Source: an uncultured Lachnospiraceae bacterium
GTDB lineage: Bacteria; Bacillota; Clostridia; Lachnospirales; Lachnospiraceae
Assembly (NCBI GenBank): GCA_900546495.1
Contig: URDN01000006.1
Location: forward strand, 26,198-90,197
Reading direction: 5' to 3'
DNA length: 64,000 nt
The notes below the pieces were generated by a model. It had not been told where the DNA came from. It did not search any database and saw only the letters and a program-made list of their open reading frames with translations. Shown here in pieces: positions 1 through 8,408 of the stretch. Position numbers and translations under genes: made by a program. The number at the start of each line of letters is the position of its first letter. The stretch's first letter is position 1.

Positions 1-1
1 T

Positions 2-592
2 CAGAGAGGTGCAACACCGCAGATGTATGTTCTGAAAGTATTAGAAGAAGCCGGTCTGACAGAAAATGATGTACAGCTTGTCAACAGCACGATTCCGGAA
101 GGATTATCCAGCCTTTCTACCGGGGCCGTAGATGCAGCAGTTGTTACATATGGACAGGCAGATACTTTAGTTGAGCAGGGCAAAGCAACCATTTTGCATA
201 AAGGTGTAGAAGCTGATCCGGATGTATTCTATGAACCAAATGTATTGATTGGAAGATCTGAGTATGTCAGTGCAAATTCAGATGTGAGCGTAGCAATCAT
301 TAAGGCAATGCTGAAAGCAAAAGATGATATCGTATCTGATCCGGAAGCATTCTATGAGTTATCTGCTGAAAAGAGCGGAAGAACGTTAGAACAGGTAAAA
401 TCTGTAGCTGTATCTGATCTGGAACTTGGATATCCGATCAGTCTGGACGACAGATATATCACTTCACTGAAAAATATTGAAGAATTTGAGCTGAATAACA
501 ACATCATCAGCAATCGGGTAGATTTTGATTCCTGGATTGATTCCTCCTATCTGGAAAAGGCAGTGCAGGAGTATCAGGGAAGCGCACAGTAA
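2..592 (+). CDS. ABC transporter substrate-binding protein, SsuA/NMT1-like (5' partial)
   Basis: This is the C-terminal part (about 196 residues) of a periplasmic-binding-type solute receptor; the reading frame is open to the left edge, so the signal peptide and N-terminal lobe lie outside the window. The motif GAVDAAVVTYGQAD followed by a short helix-rich lobe is typical of the NMT1/SsuA/TauA class that delivers sulfonates, taurine, nitrate or pyrimidine precursors to an ABC importer. The stop codon is embedded in the ribosome binding site of the next gene (TAAGGAGG), and a permease and an ATPase of the same class follow, so this is the receptor of a three-gene importer. The substrate cannot be fixed from sequence alone. 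Family call is good, substrate call is weak. Confidence 0.8.
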   Translation, partial: QRGATPQMYVLKVLEEAGLTENDVQLVNSTIPEGLSSLSTGAVDAAVVTYGQADTLVEQGKATILHKGVEADPDVFYEPNVLIGRSEYVSANSDVSVAIIKAMLKAKDDIVSDPEAFYELSAEKSGRTLEQVKSVAVSDLELGYPISLDDRYITSLKNIEEFELNNNIISNRVDFDSWIDSSYLEKAVQEYQGSAQ

Positions 593-601
593 GGAGGCCG
601 C

Positions 602-1390
602 GTGAGCATGTACAAAGGAAATAATGTATTTATACAAAAACTGTTGATTTTTATAAACATGATCATATTGCCGATCATCATTGTGCTGGCGTGGCATTTT
701 GCTACATCCACCGGTGCGATGTCTACACTGATCCTACCAAAGATCAGTACGGTGCTTGAAACCTTAAAAGAACAGATTGCAAACGGCACATTACCGGGAG
801 ATATCGGCATCAGTTTAAGCCGTATCGCAAAAGGTTATGCACTGGCAGTTGTTGTAGGTATCCTGCTTGGCGTGCTCATGGGAATGAACAAATTTGCAAA
901 CAGATTTTTCATGCTGACATTTACCGCAATCCGTCAGATTCCGATGATCGCATGGGTTCCGATTCTGATCATCTGGTTTGGTATCGGCGAGGAATCAAAA
1001 GTAGCCGTTATCTTTCTGGCAGCATATTTCCCGGTTCTGGTCAACACCGTCAGCGGTATTGAGCGTACCGATCCGAAGCTGATCGAAGTTGGAAAAATGT
1101 ATCATTTGAACGGCTGGCAGCAATTTACAAAAATCTATCTGCCATCTGCACTTCCATCTATTTTTGTTGGATTAAAACTGGGACTCAGCGTATCCTGGAT
1201 GGCAGTGGTAGGTGCAGAGATGATTGCAGCTACTTCCGGTATCGGTTTCCGTATCAACGATGCACGAAGCCTGATGCAGTATCCGGTTGTATTTGCAGGA
1301 ATCATCGCCATCGCAGTAGTTGGTGTAATCATGGATCTGGCAATCTCACTGATCGGTAAATTATGCACACCTTGGGAAAAAGGCAGGTAA
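602..1390 (+). CDS. ABC transporter permease, SsuC/TauC-like
   Basis: A 262-residue integral membrane protein of the BPD_transp_1 family, with about six hydrophobic segments and the cytoplasmic coupling loop around GKMYHLNGWQQFTKIYLPSALP, which docks on the ATPase. The family moves sulfonate, taurine, nitrate or pyrimidine-like solutes into the cell. The start could be GTG at 602 or ATG at 608; AAGGAGG at 591-597 is 4 nt from the former and 10 nt from the latter, so the choice is not decided. It lies 9 nt after the receptor gene and 6 nt before the ATPase gene, consistent with one operon. Length is normal for the family. Confidence 0.85.
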   Translation: MSMYKGNNVFIQKLLIFINMIILPIIIVLAWHFATSTGAMSTLILPKISTVLETLKEQIANGTLPGDIGISLSRIAKGYALAVVVGILLGVLMGMNKFANRFFMLTFTAIRQIPMIAWVPILIIWFGIGEESKVAVIFLAAYFPVLVNTVSGIERTDPKLIEVGKMYHLNGWQQFTKIYLPSALPSIFVGLKLGLSVSWMAVVGAEMIAATSGIGFRINDARSLMQYPVVFAGIIAIAVVGVIMDLAISLIGKLCTPWEKGR

Positions 1391-1396
1391 GCAGAA

Positions 1397-2167
1397 ATGG
1401 GAAAGACATTATCAATTCAGAACGTAAATAAAAGTTTTACTGTCGATGGACAGAAAGTGGATGTATTAAAAGATATCAACCTTGAGATTCGGGAAGGCGA
1501 GTTTATCGCCATCGTTGGTCACAGTGGCTGGGGAAAAAGTACTCTGTTAAAAATCATTGCAGGACTTGAGAAAAACGACACTGGTCTGGTAACTGTGGAC
1601 GGAAATGAAGTCAAAGGACCGGGCATGGATCGTGGCATGATCTTTCAGGAGCACCGTCTGTTTCCATGGATGAGCATTGAAAAAAATGTGCAGCTTGGAT
1701 TAAAGGGCCTGGGCAAAGAGGAAAAAACAAAACTTTCCGATCAGTATCTGGAACTTGTGAAATTGAGCGAGTTCAAAAAAGCATATCCGAGTCAGCTTTC
1801 CGGTGGTATGTCACAGCGTGCTGCTATCGCAAGATCACTGGTGAGCCAGCCGGAAATCCTGCTCCTTGACGAGCCGTTTGGTGCACTGGATGCGCTGACC
1901 AAGATCGAGCTGCAAGAAGAGTTGCTGAAAATCCGTGAGCGTTTCCATAATACAATGATCATGGTTACACATGATATCGAAGAAGCTGTATTTTTGGCAG
2001 ATCGCATTGTGGTAATGTCCGCAAGACCGGGACGTATCAAAGATGTGATTAAAGTCGAACTTGGAAAATACCGTGACCGTGGTGGCAGCGATTTCGCTCA
2101 CTACAAGAAGAAAATCTTTGACTATTTCTTCGAAGAAAAGACTGTTGTACCGGAGTACAACATTTAA
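1397..2167 (+). CDS. ABC transporter ATP-binding protein, SsuB/TauB-like
   Basis: A 256-residue ABC ATPase. It has Walker A at residues 41-49 (GHSGWGKST), Q-loop (IFQEHRLFPW), signature LSGGMSQRAAIARSL, Walker B ILLLDEPFGALD and the H-loop VTHDIEEA, in the expected order. The fifth residue of the P-loop is Trp, where this class usually has Cys or Ser; that position is variable, so activity is expected. The IFQEHRLFPW segment and the DIEEAVFLADRI segment are typical of the nitrate/sulfonate/taurine subfamily. It is the last gene of the importer operon and is followed by a strong terminator. Confidence 0.88.
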   Translation: MGKTLSIQNVNKSFTVDGQKVDVLKDINLEIREGEFIAIVGHSGWGKSTLLKIIAGLEKNDTGLVTVDGNEVKGPGMDRGMIFQEHRLFPWMSIEKNVQLGLKGLGKEEKTKLSDQYLELVKLSEFKKAYPSQLSGGMSQRAAIARSLVSQPEILLLDEPFGALDALTKIELQEELLKIRERFHNTMIMVTHDIEEAVFLADRIVVMSARPGRIKDVIKVELGKYRDRGGSDFAHYKKKIFDYFFEEKTVVPEYNI

Positions 2168-2175
2168 CTATTATG

Positions 2176-2227
2176 AAAAATCTCTGTTGTCATATTTATT
2201 AGAAAAATATGATAATAGAGATTTTTT
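2176..2227 (+). terminator. Rho-independent terminator of the ABC importer operon
   Basis: AAAAATCTCT...AGAGATTTTTT forms a long A/U-closed hairpin with an inner CATATTT/AAATATG stem and ends in six T. It begins 9 nt after the ATPase stop. The A-run on the left could let it work in both directions. Confidence 0.85.
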
Positions 2228-2230
2228 CGG

Positions 2231-2262
2231 TTGACAGGAAATGATAAGACATTTTCTGTCAA
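2231..2262 (+). repeat. Intergenic hairpin, copy 1 (related to 42730-42755)
   Basis: A 13-bp imperfect inverted repeat, TTGACAGGAAATG / CATTTTCTGTCAA, with one G-U pair and a 6-nt loop, directly followed by an AAGGAGG-like sequence that has no start codon at a usable distance. The hairpin at 42730-42755 has the same GACAGGAAA...TTTTCTGTC design with the G-U pair in the same place. The TTGACA here has no convincing -10 at 16-18 nt, so I do not call it a promoter. Role unknown. Confidence 0.45.
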
Positions 2263-2393
2263 AAAAGGAGGATAAGAAAAAATTAAGAAAATTATGGGGG
2301 AAGGAAGCATTTGATTTCCTTGCATAATATCATCGAAGCAGATAATATAGTTATGTAACTTTTGCGAAGAAAATATTGATAAAGGAAAAGAAA

Positions 2394-4289
2394 ATGCTTG
2401 GACTATATCTTGGAAACGCCTGTTTTTTATTAGTGATATTGACAATTTTGCTTGTAAGAACAGGATCCTATATTGAAAAAATACAATGTAAATATTATGC
2501 GATGCTTTTTATCGGCGCAGTAGAAGCATATGTAATTATGGATGCTCTGTTTATGAAATGTTTTTTGACAGATGGCGGAAGTGTAACGGGATTTCGCACC
2601 ACTGTGTTTCTGTTTTATCTGGTGTATGTTACAATGCCATATATCTGGTATTTATTTATGCAGAGCTATATGGAAATAGAGCGAAGCAAAGCAAGAAAAA
2701 TAGTGGAAGCAATCCCATTGCTGCTGCTGTTGCTGGTTGTGATTGTTTTAGAATTTACCGGTATTTTGTGGAAGATAGATGACAGCGGTAAATATGATCG
2801 TGGACCAATGTTCAATCTGTTTGTCGTGCTGAATCTGTTCTATTATGGATATACATTTGCACAGACGTGTTATATGTTGATGAAACGAAACAGTGCAGGA
2901 AAACACTATATTTTGAAATCATCCTTGTTTTCGGCACTTCCATTGATTGGAATTCTGATAAATACCTATATCATACCATTGTATGGTGCATATCCATTTC
3001 AACCATATTGTCTGGTGGCGGGAGTTCTTCTGGCGTATCTGTTTATGGTGGAACATCAGAAAAAGCAGCTTGAGCAGGAACAGAGGGAAAAATTATTGTT
3101 GGCACTGGAACATGAGAAAGAAGCTACCAGAAAGGCAAGGGAAGCCGGAGCGGTGAAAGCTACGTTTCTGGCAAACATGTCTCACGACATTCGTACGCCA
3201 ATGAATGCGATCCTTGGATTTTCCGATATCATTGCAAAACATCCAGATGATGAAGCGGTTGTCAGAAATGCGGTGACAAAGATACAGGCATCGGGCGAAG
3301 TGCTGATGAAGCTGATTAACGATGTGCTGGATTTATCCAAAATTGAGAGCGGAAAGCTGACGATGGAGGAAATTGCTACAGATCTGAACCAGATATCGGA
3401 AAAACTGGATATGATGATGGAATACAGCATACAAAAGAAACAGATTCAGTTTCAAATTCTTAACGGATTGCAGCATTCCAGCGTGTGGTGTGATGCGACA
3501 AAGCTGCAGCAGATTCTGGTCAATATACTGAACAATGCTGTGAAATTTACACCTGAGGGTGGAAAGATTACATTAGAATATGAAGAGACAGCGGTAAATG
3601 AGGAAGTCTCAGAATATCGAATTGCTGTGCAGGATACCGGTATCGGTATGGATGAAGAATTTCAGAAACATGCCTTTGAAGCATTTGAACGCGAACGGAC
3701 TTCCACAGAAAGCAAGACGGAAGGAACCGGACTGGGACTTGCCATTGTAAAGAAACTGGTTGAGCTGATGGGCGGACAGGTGAGTATTCAAAGTAAAGTA
3801 GGGCAGGGTACCAAAATTACCGTTTGCCTGCATCTGAAGATTGCGGGACAGGGCGATATTATCGATAAGCAAAAAGAACCGGCAATTGCCGCAAATGCGG
3901 AATTGGTGGGAGTGCGTGTCCTTTTGACAGAAGATAATGAGCTGAATGCGGAAATAGCAAAAGAAATTCTGACCAGTGCAGGAATGACAGTGGACTGGGT
4001 GAATGACGGAAGTGCATGTTTAAATCGTCTGAGACAGGTGGATGTCGGATATTATCAGTTGATTCTGATGGACATTCAGATGCCAAAAATGAACGGATAT
4101 GAAGCCACAAAACGGATTCGTGAGCTGCCGGTCGCAGGAATGGCTCATATCCCGATCATAGCAATGACAGCAAATGCATTTTCGGATGACCAGAAGCGGG
4201 CATTGGAGGTTGGAATGAATGGATTTATCACAAAACCGATTGATGTGGAACGGATGTTGAGGACGATTCAGCAGACGCTGCAAAGATAA
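2394..4289 (+). CDS. Hybrid sensor histidine kinase with C-terminal receiver domain
   Basis: A 631-residue membrane sensor. The first ~225 residues hold about seven hydrophobic segments and no recognised ligand domain, followed by a short charged coiled coil (residues ~227-255). The HisKA H-box (NMSHDIRTPMNA) has His264; the ATPase core shows the N box (LNNAVKFTPEGG), DTGIGM, the F box and GTGLGLAIV. The C-terminal receiver begins near residue 505 (LLTEDNELNAE), with phospho-acceptor Asp560 in LMDIQMPKMNG and Lys in FITKPID. I chose ATG at 2394, with AAAGGA 7 nt upstream, over the in-frame TTG at 2376. No response regulator gene is adjacent, so signal output is probably through the fused receiver or a distant partner. 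The ligand is unknown. Confidence 0.88.
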   Translation: MLGLYLGNACFLLVILTILLVRTGSYIEKIQCKYYAMLFIGAVEAYVIMDALFMKCFLTDGGSVTGFRTTVFLFYLVYVTMPYIWYLFMQSYMEIERSKARKIVEAIPLLLLLLVVIVLEFTGILWKIDDSGKYDRGPMFNLFVVLNLFYYGYTFAQTCYMLMKRNSAGKHYILKSSLFSALPLIGILINTYIIPLYGAYPFQPYCLVAGVLLAYLFMVEHQKKQLEQEQREKLLLALEHEKEATRKAREAGAVKATFLANMSHDIRTPMNAILGFSDIIAKHPDDEAVVRNAVTKIQASGEVLMKLINDVLDLSKIESGKLTMEEIATDLNQISEKLDMMMEYSIQKKQIQFQILNGLQHSSVWCDATKLQQILVNILNNAVKFTPEGGKITLEYEETAVNEEVSEYRIAVQDTGIGMDEEFQKHAFEAFERERTSTESKTEGTGLGLAIVKKLVELMGGQVSIQSKVGQGTKITVCLHLKIAGQGDIIDKQKEPAIAANAELVGVRVLLTEDNELNAEIAKEILTSAGMTVDWVNDGSACLNRLRQVDVGYYQLILMDIQMPKMNGYEATKRIRELPVAGMAHIPIIAMTANAFSDDQKRALEVGMNGFITKPIDVERMLRTIQQTLQR

Positions 4290-4324
4290 GGATGGAAAAA
4301 TTTGATATTTCAGAGAAACAGGAT

Positions 4325-4372
4325 AAAAATCATGGTAACTTTGAGTGGATTCAGAGTTACCATGATTTTTTA
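4325..4372. terminator. Bidirectional terminator between the kinase and the zinc-ribbon gene
   Basis: CATGGTAACT / AGTTACCATG is a perfect 10-bp stem with A-run on the left and T-run on the right, between convergent genes. It can serve both transcripts. Confidence 0.85.
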
Positions 4373-4400
4373 GTGATTTTTTTCAAATGAGGTAGATTAA

Positions 4401-5681
4401 TTAGTTTATATCAATGTAAACTGCTAAAACGGACGGAATTGTTAATTGTGCACCAAGTACTGTTGTATAAGAATATAAGCCAGTAGAGGTACCATAAAAA
4501 CTAATGATATCATCTTCTAATACACGGTTCGAAGGATCTGGTACATACATTACATAAACAGTATCGTCATATCCGTACTTCCCCTTTGTTACATTAATGC
4601 GGAGTGCACCAATAGAGTCATCGCCACCAATTACTTGAACAACTTTTCCTGTAAACTTGACTTTGGTACTTTCGTAATTGTCTGGATTTCGTGCAAGATC
4701 ATCGTAGGAAATGTTTTGGCATTGTTCTTTGAATTGAGCTTCACTTAAAGTTGTGCAAGTTACGTCTAAAGTACACTGTTGATTTTGATATGTAATAGTG
4801 ATGGAGCTAGTTTCACCAGCAACCAGAGTTGTAGGATTGGTGATACTAAAACCAGTAACAGACTCTGTTGATCCATCTTTATAAACTGCAGAAACTTCTA
4901 TACCAGAATTATCTTTATTTAACTCAACACCTGCTTCTGTTTTTCCTGAATATGTAGCTTGCAAACCGGTAGGTGTTTTAGTTGAACACTGAATAGAGAT
5001 AGGTTTTTCAATATTTCCACAAACAATGGTTACATTTGAAGCACAATCGGCAACTAATGGAAGTTCTGTTTTTACTTTCCATTTTTTACAGGTAGTTTTT
5101 TTACCATTTTTGTGAATATCTAAAACGGTAAAGTCTGAATTATTACTTATGAGTGTACCAGCTTTTGTACTTCCATTATATGTGACTTCTAGATCAGTTA
5201 TTTCACTGGTTGAACAAACAATACTTAGTGTAACTGTATTATTATGCGATGTGATGGTAACTGTCGATGTTTTATCTTTTTCCAATGTAACTGGTTTTTC
5301 TATAGACCAACCTTTTAAGTCTATTTTTTCACCTTTTGAAGTTAAACCGGTAACAACAAAATCTTTATTGTTTGAGTCGAGAACTGTTCCTGCTTTTTTT
5401 GAACCATTGTATTCAGCAGATATGCTGGTTATTTTAGGTCTGGTACATAGAACAATAATGGCAATGAGAGCAACAATACATAAAGTGAATAAAATTAATA
5501 ATTTGGGATTTTTAAATGGATTTTTTTTTACAGTACTGGCATTTATAGATGACTTAGGTTTTTCAGACGGCGAATCGTTGTCATTTGAAGAACTTGAATC
5601 AAAGGAATTGCCGCATTTAGCACAAAACTTAGCACTGATTTTATTGTTTTCCCCACAATAATTACACGTTTTCTTTTTCAT
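4401..5681 (-). CDS. Zinc-ribbon, single-TM protein with three Ig-like repeats and an OB-like C-terminal domain
   Basis: A 426-residue protein of unknown function. Cys6, Cys9, Cys20 and Cys23 form an N-terminal zinc ribbon; a Ser/Asn/Lys-rich linker leads to one membrane segment (residues ~58-77). The outer part has three tandem repeats of about 75 residues, each starting like xYNGxxKAGxxL and ending in CST or CTT, which resemble bacterial Ig-like folds. The last ~105 residues (YDDLARNPDNY, VKFTGKVVQV, DDIISFYG) resemble an OB-fold lipoprotein-type domain. Zinc ribbon inside and Ig/OB outside is the predicted topology. The start has AAAGGAGA 5 nt upstream. The gene is A/T-rich compared with its flanks. 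It diverges from a small HTH gene, and its promoter holds a palindrome. Domain calls are by eye. Confidence 0.75.
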   Translation of the reverse strand: MKKKTCNYCGENNKISAKFCAKCGNSFDSSSSNDNDSPSEKPKSSINASTVKKNPFKNPKLLILFTLCIVALIAIIVLCTRPKITSISAEYNGSKKAGTVLDSNNKDFVVTGLTSKGEKIDLKGWSIEKPVTLEKDKTSTVTITSHNNTVTLSIVCSTSEITDLEVTYNGSTKAGTLISNNSDFTVLDIHKNGKKTTCKKWKVKTELPLVADCASNVTIVCGNIEKPISIQCSTKTPTGLQATYSGKTEAGVELNKDNSGIEVSAVYKDGSTESVTGFSITNPTTLVAGETSSITITYQNQQCTLDVTCTTLSEAQFKEQCQNISYDDLARNPDNYESTKVKFTGKVVQVIGGDDSIGALRINVTKGKYGYDDTVYVMYVPDPSNRVLEDDIISFYGTSTGLYSYTTVLGAQLTIPSVLAVYIDIN

Positions 5682-5716
5682 AATCTTCTCCTTTTCTGTA
5701 TTAATAGTTTGATTAT

Positions 5717-5745
5717 ATTATATTCGTTATAACGAAGATATTCAA
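5717..5745 (-). promoter_or_regulatory. Promoter of the zinc-ribbon gene
   Basis: On the minus strand, TTGAAT (5745-5740) and TATAAT (5722-5717) are separated by exactly 17 bp. The predicted start is about 30 nt before the start codon. The spacer contains the 14-bp palindrome described separately. Confidence 0.75.
5723..5736. promoter_or_regulatory. Perfect 14-bp palindrome (putative operator)
   Basis: TTCGTTATAACGAA is identical on both strands. It occupies the -35/-10 spacer of the zinc-ribbon gene promoter and lies 64 nt before the divergent HTH gene. This is where a dimeric repressor would block RNA polymerase. The HTH product at 5800 is the obvious candidate, but binding is inferred only from position. 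Confidence 0.65.
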
Positions 5746-5799
5746 GTAAAAGAATATAATTTATCATTGTTTCATACAATAAATGATGGAGATATCGTG

Positions 5800-6018
5800 A
5801 TGATAGATTATTCACCTTTTTGGAAAACGCTTGAAGATTCAACTGAAAATTGGTATACATTAACGAATAAGCATAATTTATCTCATAGTACACTTCATCG
5901 TTTAAAACATAATAAAGATGTTTCAACAAAAACATTAAATGATTTGTGTAGAATTTTGCAATGTAATATTGCAGATATTGTGCAGTATATACCCTCAGAA
6001 GAAGATCAGAAATTATAG
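5800..6018 (+). CDS. Small HTH (Cro/C1-type) transcriptional regulator
   Basis: A 72-residue protein. The pattern TLTNKHNLSHSTLHRLKHNKDVSTKTLNDLCRILQC is the helix-turn-helix core of the short XRE/Cro family in which helix 3 (STLHRLKHN) reads DNA; the protein ends soon after IADIVQYIP. ATG 5800 is chosen, with GGAGA 7 nt upstream; GTG 5797 is an alternative. A TATAAT lies at 5755-5760 but without a good -35. It diverges from the zinc-ribbon gene, and the palindrome at 5723-5736 lies between them, so autoregulation and control of that neighbour are likely. The gene is markedly A/T-rich. Its stop codon lies inside the left arm of a 20-bp inverted repeat. Confidence 0.8.
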   Translation: MIDYSPFWKTLEDSTENWYTLTNKHNLSHSTLHRLKHNKDVSTKTLNDLCRILQCNIADIVQYIPSEEDQKL

Positions 6019-6069
6019 GATTACTATTTTAGAAATATTATTTACTTCTTAAAATAGTGATCCTATAAT
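6012..6069 (+). repeat. 20-bp imperfect inverted repeat overlapping the HTH stop codon
   Basis: Arms 6012-6031 and 6050-6069 match over 20 bp with one G-T pair and an 18-nt loop. There is no T-run after it. It may end transcription weakly or protect the mRNA 3' end. Confidence 0.6.
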
Positions 6070-6100
6070 ACTTTAAAAAGGAAAAATATGGAGGGGTAAA

Positions 6101-6598
6101 ATGGAACAGAACAGAAACCGAATAGACAATATTATAAAAAAACTGATAGAAACTCATACGACCATTTCAACAATGGAAAGTTGTACTTCCGGCATGATTA
6201 CATCTATGATCACTGATACGGAAGGAGCATCAGCAATCTTTCCGGGAGGATTTGTTACTTATTTGAATGAGACAAAGATTCTGATCGGTGTGGATGCAAA
6301 AGTAATTGAGAAATACGGTGTATATTCCAGAGAATGTGCAGAGGCAATGGCACAAACTGCACAGGAAAAGTTGAACACGGATGTTGCCATTGGTATCACT
6401 GGCACAACCGGAAATGTAGATCCGAATAATGCTGACAGTGTGCAGGGGCAGGTGTATTTTTGTATTCGGATTGGAAATCAGGCGCATACTTTTGAATTAC
6501 AAGCAGAGGTGGCGGATATGAACAGACATGAGATCAAGCAGATGTATGCGGATGAGGTGTTTGAAAAATTAGGGGAATTGATAAAATATAATGCGTAA
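6101..6598 (+). CDS. CinA-family protein (nicotinamide-nucleotide amidase domain only)
   Basis: A 165-residue stand-alone CinA C-terminal domain, the PncC-type enzyme that deamidates nicotinamide mononucleotide in NAD salvage. Family motifs are visible: STMESCTSG near residue 25, FPGGFVTYLNETK, and GITGTTG followed by GQVYFCI. The usual GPxGG part of the nucleotide-contacting loop is replaced by NVDPNNADS, so substrate use could differ. GGAGGGG lies just upstream of the ATG. It is not next to a competence or NAD gene here; its neighbours are accessory genes. Confidence 0.82.
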   Translation: MEQNRNRIDNIIKKLIETHTTISTMESCTSGMITSMITDTEGASAIFPGGFVTYLNETKILIGVDAKVIEKYGVYSRECAEAMAQTAQEKLNTDVAIGITGTTGNVDPNNADSVQGQVYFCIRIGNQAHTFELQAEVADMNRHEIKQMYADEVFEKLGELIKYNA

Positions 6599-6743
6599 CG
6601 AATACTGAGTATGAAATGTTTTACAGAATAAAATACAAATGTATGTGTTTGAAAACGGCTAATGGTTGTACATTTCATAATCCTTGCGAAGGAAAGAAAA
6701 AGCAGTTATACTGATAGATATTAAAAAAGTGGAGGAAACCCAT

Positions 6744-8327
6744 ATGCCAAAAAAATTTTGTGTTACTGGAACATGTATTCCAGAAAAAAATTATATGGTA
6801 GATATCAGCAAGCGAATCGATACGATTATGCATGATTATATTGAAAACGGACAGTATTTTACCATCAATCGGGCAAGACAGTATGGGAAAACAACGACAC
6901 TTTATTTGTTGGAACGACGTCTGCAAAAAGAATATCTGGTACTTAGTCTGAGTTTTGAGGCAGTAGATGAGTATTTTGAATCTTTAGAAAATCTGGCAGA
7001 AGGACTGGTAATGGATATTGGTACATGTTTGCAGGAACAGAATGTTGCAAAAGAAATTTTGGAAGAATGGAATCGCCCTTTGTCGGTTAAATTTCCAATG
7101 CGTTCTTTGGGAATGAAAATCAGTAATTTGTGTAAAGCATCACAGAAAAAAGTGGTTTTAATGATTGATGAAGTGGACAAAAGTTCTGACAATCAGATTT
7201 TCCTTTCTTTTTTAGGCTTGTTAAGAGAAAAATATCTACGATGGCAGCAGGGAAAAGATGTGACATTTCAGTCTGTTATTTTAGCTGGCGTATACGATGT
7301 AAAAACGTTGAAATTAAAACTTCATCCACAGGAGGAATCAAAATATAACAGTCCATGGAATATTGCTGTGGATTTTCAGATTAATATGAGTTTTTCTGTA
7401 AAAGATATTGAATCTATGCTGAGTGAATATGAAAATGAGCATCAGACGGGAATGGAGATTTTGGATATAGCAACGGTATTATATGAATATACTTCGGGCT
7501 ATCCATATCTGGTATCGAGAATTTGTCAGTTGGTGGATGAAAGAGTAGTCGGTACAGCACAGTTTCCAGATGTAGCATCAGCTTGGACAAAAGAGGGGAT
7601 TTTATCTGCAATCAAACTATTGTTAAAAGAACCGAATACATTATTTGATGATATGACGAAAAAATTGCTGGATTATCCACAGCTAAAAGAAATGATACAA
7701 AATATTCTTTTTAGTGGTGTTGATTTCCCTTTTAAGAGGGAAATGCCACTGATTGATCTTGGCGTTACATTTGGCTTTTTAAAAGATCGGGATGGAATTG
7801 TTGCTGTTTCCAATCGAATATTTGAAACACAATTGTATGATATGTTTTTGGCAGAGTTGGCAGTTAATAATAAGCTGTATATGGAAACCTCTGCAAATCG
7901 TAACCAGTTTATCGTATCTGGCATGTTGCAGATGGATTTGGTTATGCGAAAATTTTTCGAGTATTATGAAGAAATATATGGAAATAATGATCAGAAATTT
8001 GTGGAAGAGAATGGACGAAAATTATTTTTACTATATTTAAAACCAATTATCAATGGAACAGGGAATTACTATGTTGAAGCGCAGACCAGAGATTACAGGC
8101 GAACAGATATTATTGTGGATTACAAGGGAAAACGTTTTATTGTTGAACTCAAAATCTGGCATGGAAATGAATATCATATGCGTGGAGAAGAACAGTTATT
8201 TGAATATCTGGATTATTATAGGGAGGACAAAGGGTATTTGTTAAGCTTCAATTTTAATAAGAAAAAGAAAACAGGTATTCAAGAACTGAACTATAACGGT
8301 AAAAAAATATTAGAAGTTGTAGTGTGA
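6744..8327 (+). CDS. AAA-ATPase-like / PD-(D/E)XK nuclease-like protein (DUF1703 type)
   Basis: A 527-residue protein. An unusual P-loop, RARQYGKTT at residues 43-51, and a Walker-B-like VVLMIDEVDKSS match the AAA-ATPase-like domain often paired with DUF1703. The C-terminal ~110 residues have the restriction-endonuclease-fold pattern (RRTDIIVDYKGKRFIVELKIW), with Asp and the E-x-K pair of PD-(D/E)XK enzymes. ATG 6744 is chosen, with GGAGG 8 nt upstream, over the TTG at 6684. Such genes occur in many copies in gut anaerobes; their role is unknown and mobile-element or defence links are only suggested. No partner gene is adjacent. The gene is A/T-rich. Confidence 0.78.
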   Translation: MPKKFCVTGTCIPEKNYMVDISKRIDTIMHDYIENGQYFTINRARQYGKTTTLYLLERRLQKEYLVLSLSFEAVDEYFESLENLAEGLVMDIGTCLQEQNVAKEILEEWNRPLSVKFPMRSLGMKISNLCKASQKKVVLMIDEVDKSSDNQIFLSFLGLLREKYLRWQQGKDVTFQSVILAGVYDVKTLKLKLHPQEESKYNSPWNIAVDFQINMSFSVKDIESMLSEYENEHQTGMEILDIATVLYEYTSGYPYLVSRICQLVDERVVGTAQFPDVASAWTKEGILSAIKLLLKEPNTLFDDMTKKLLDYPQLKEMIQNILFSGVDFPFKREMPLIDLGVTFGFLKDRDGIVAVSNRIFETQLYDMFLAELAVNNKLYMETSANRNQFIVSGMLQMDLVMRKFFEYYEEIYGNNDQKFVEENGRKLFLLYLKPIINGTGNYYVEAQTRDYRRTDIIVDYKGKRFIVELKIWHGNEYHMRGEEQLFEYLDYYREDKGYLLSFNFNKKKKTGIQELNYNGKKILEVVV

Positions 8328-8408
8328 TTTCCTGCGCTTGATTTTTAAAAACTGGTGTTAAAATATATTTCGCTGAAAAAAGGAATAAAACAGAATACAG
8401 AAATAACA

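Noticed and set aside
2231..2236. TTGACA as -35 of a kinase promoter
   Set aside because: No acceptable -10 at 16-18 nt; the hexamer is part of a 13-bp inverted repeat.
3906..4280. Kinase receiver as a separate response regulator gene
   Set aside because: The reading frame is continuous from the kinase core and no start signal is seen at the junction.
5678..5935. 85-codon minus-strand reading frame across the divergent promoter region
   Set aside because: It covers the palindrome and promoter and the start of the HTH gene; its A/T-rich composition explains the open frame.
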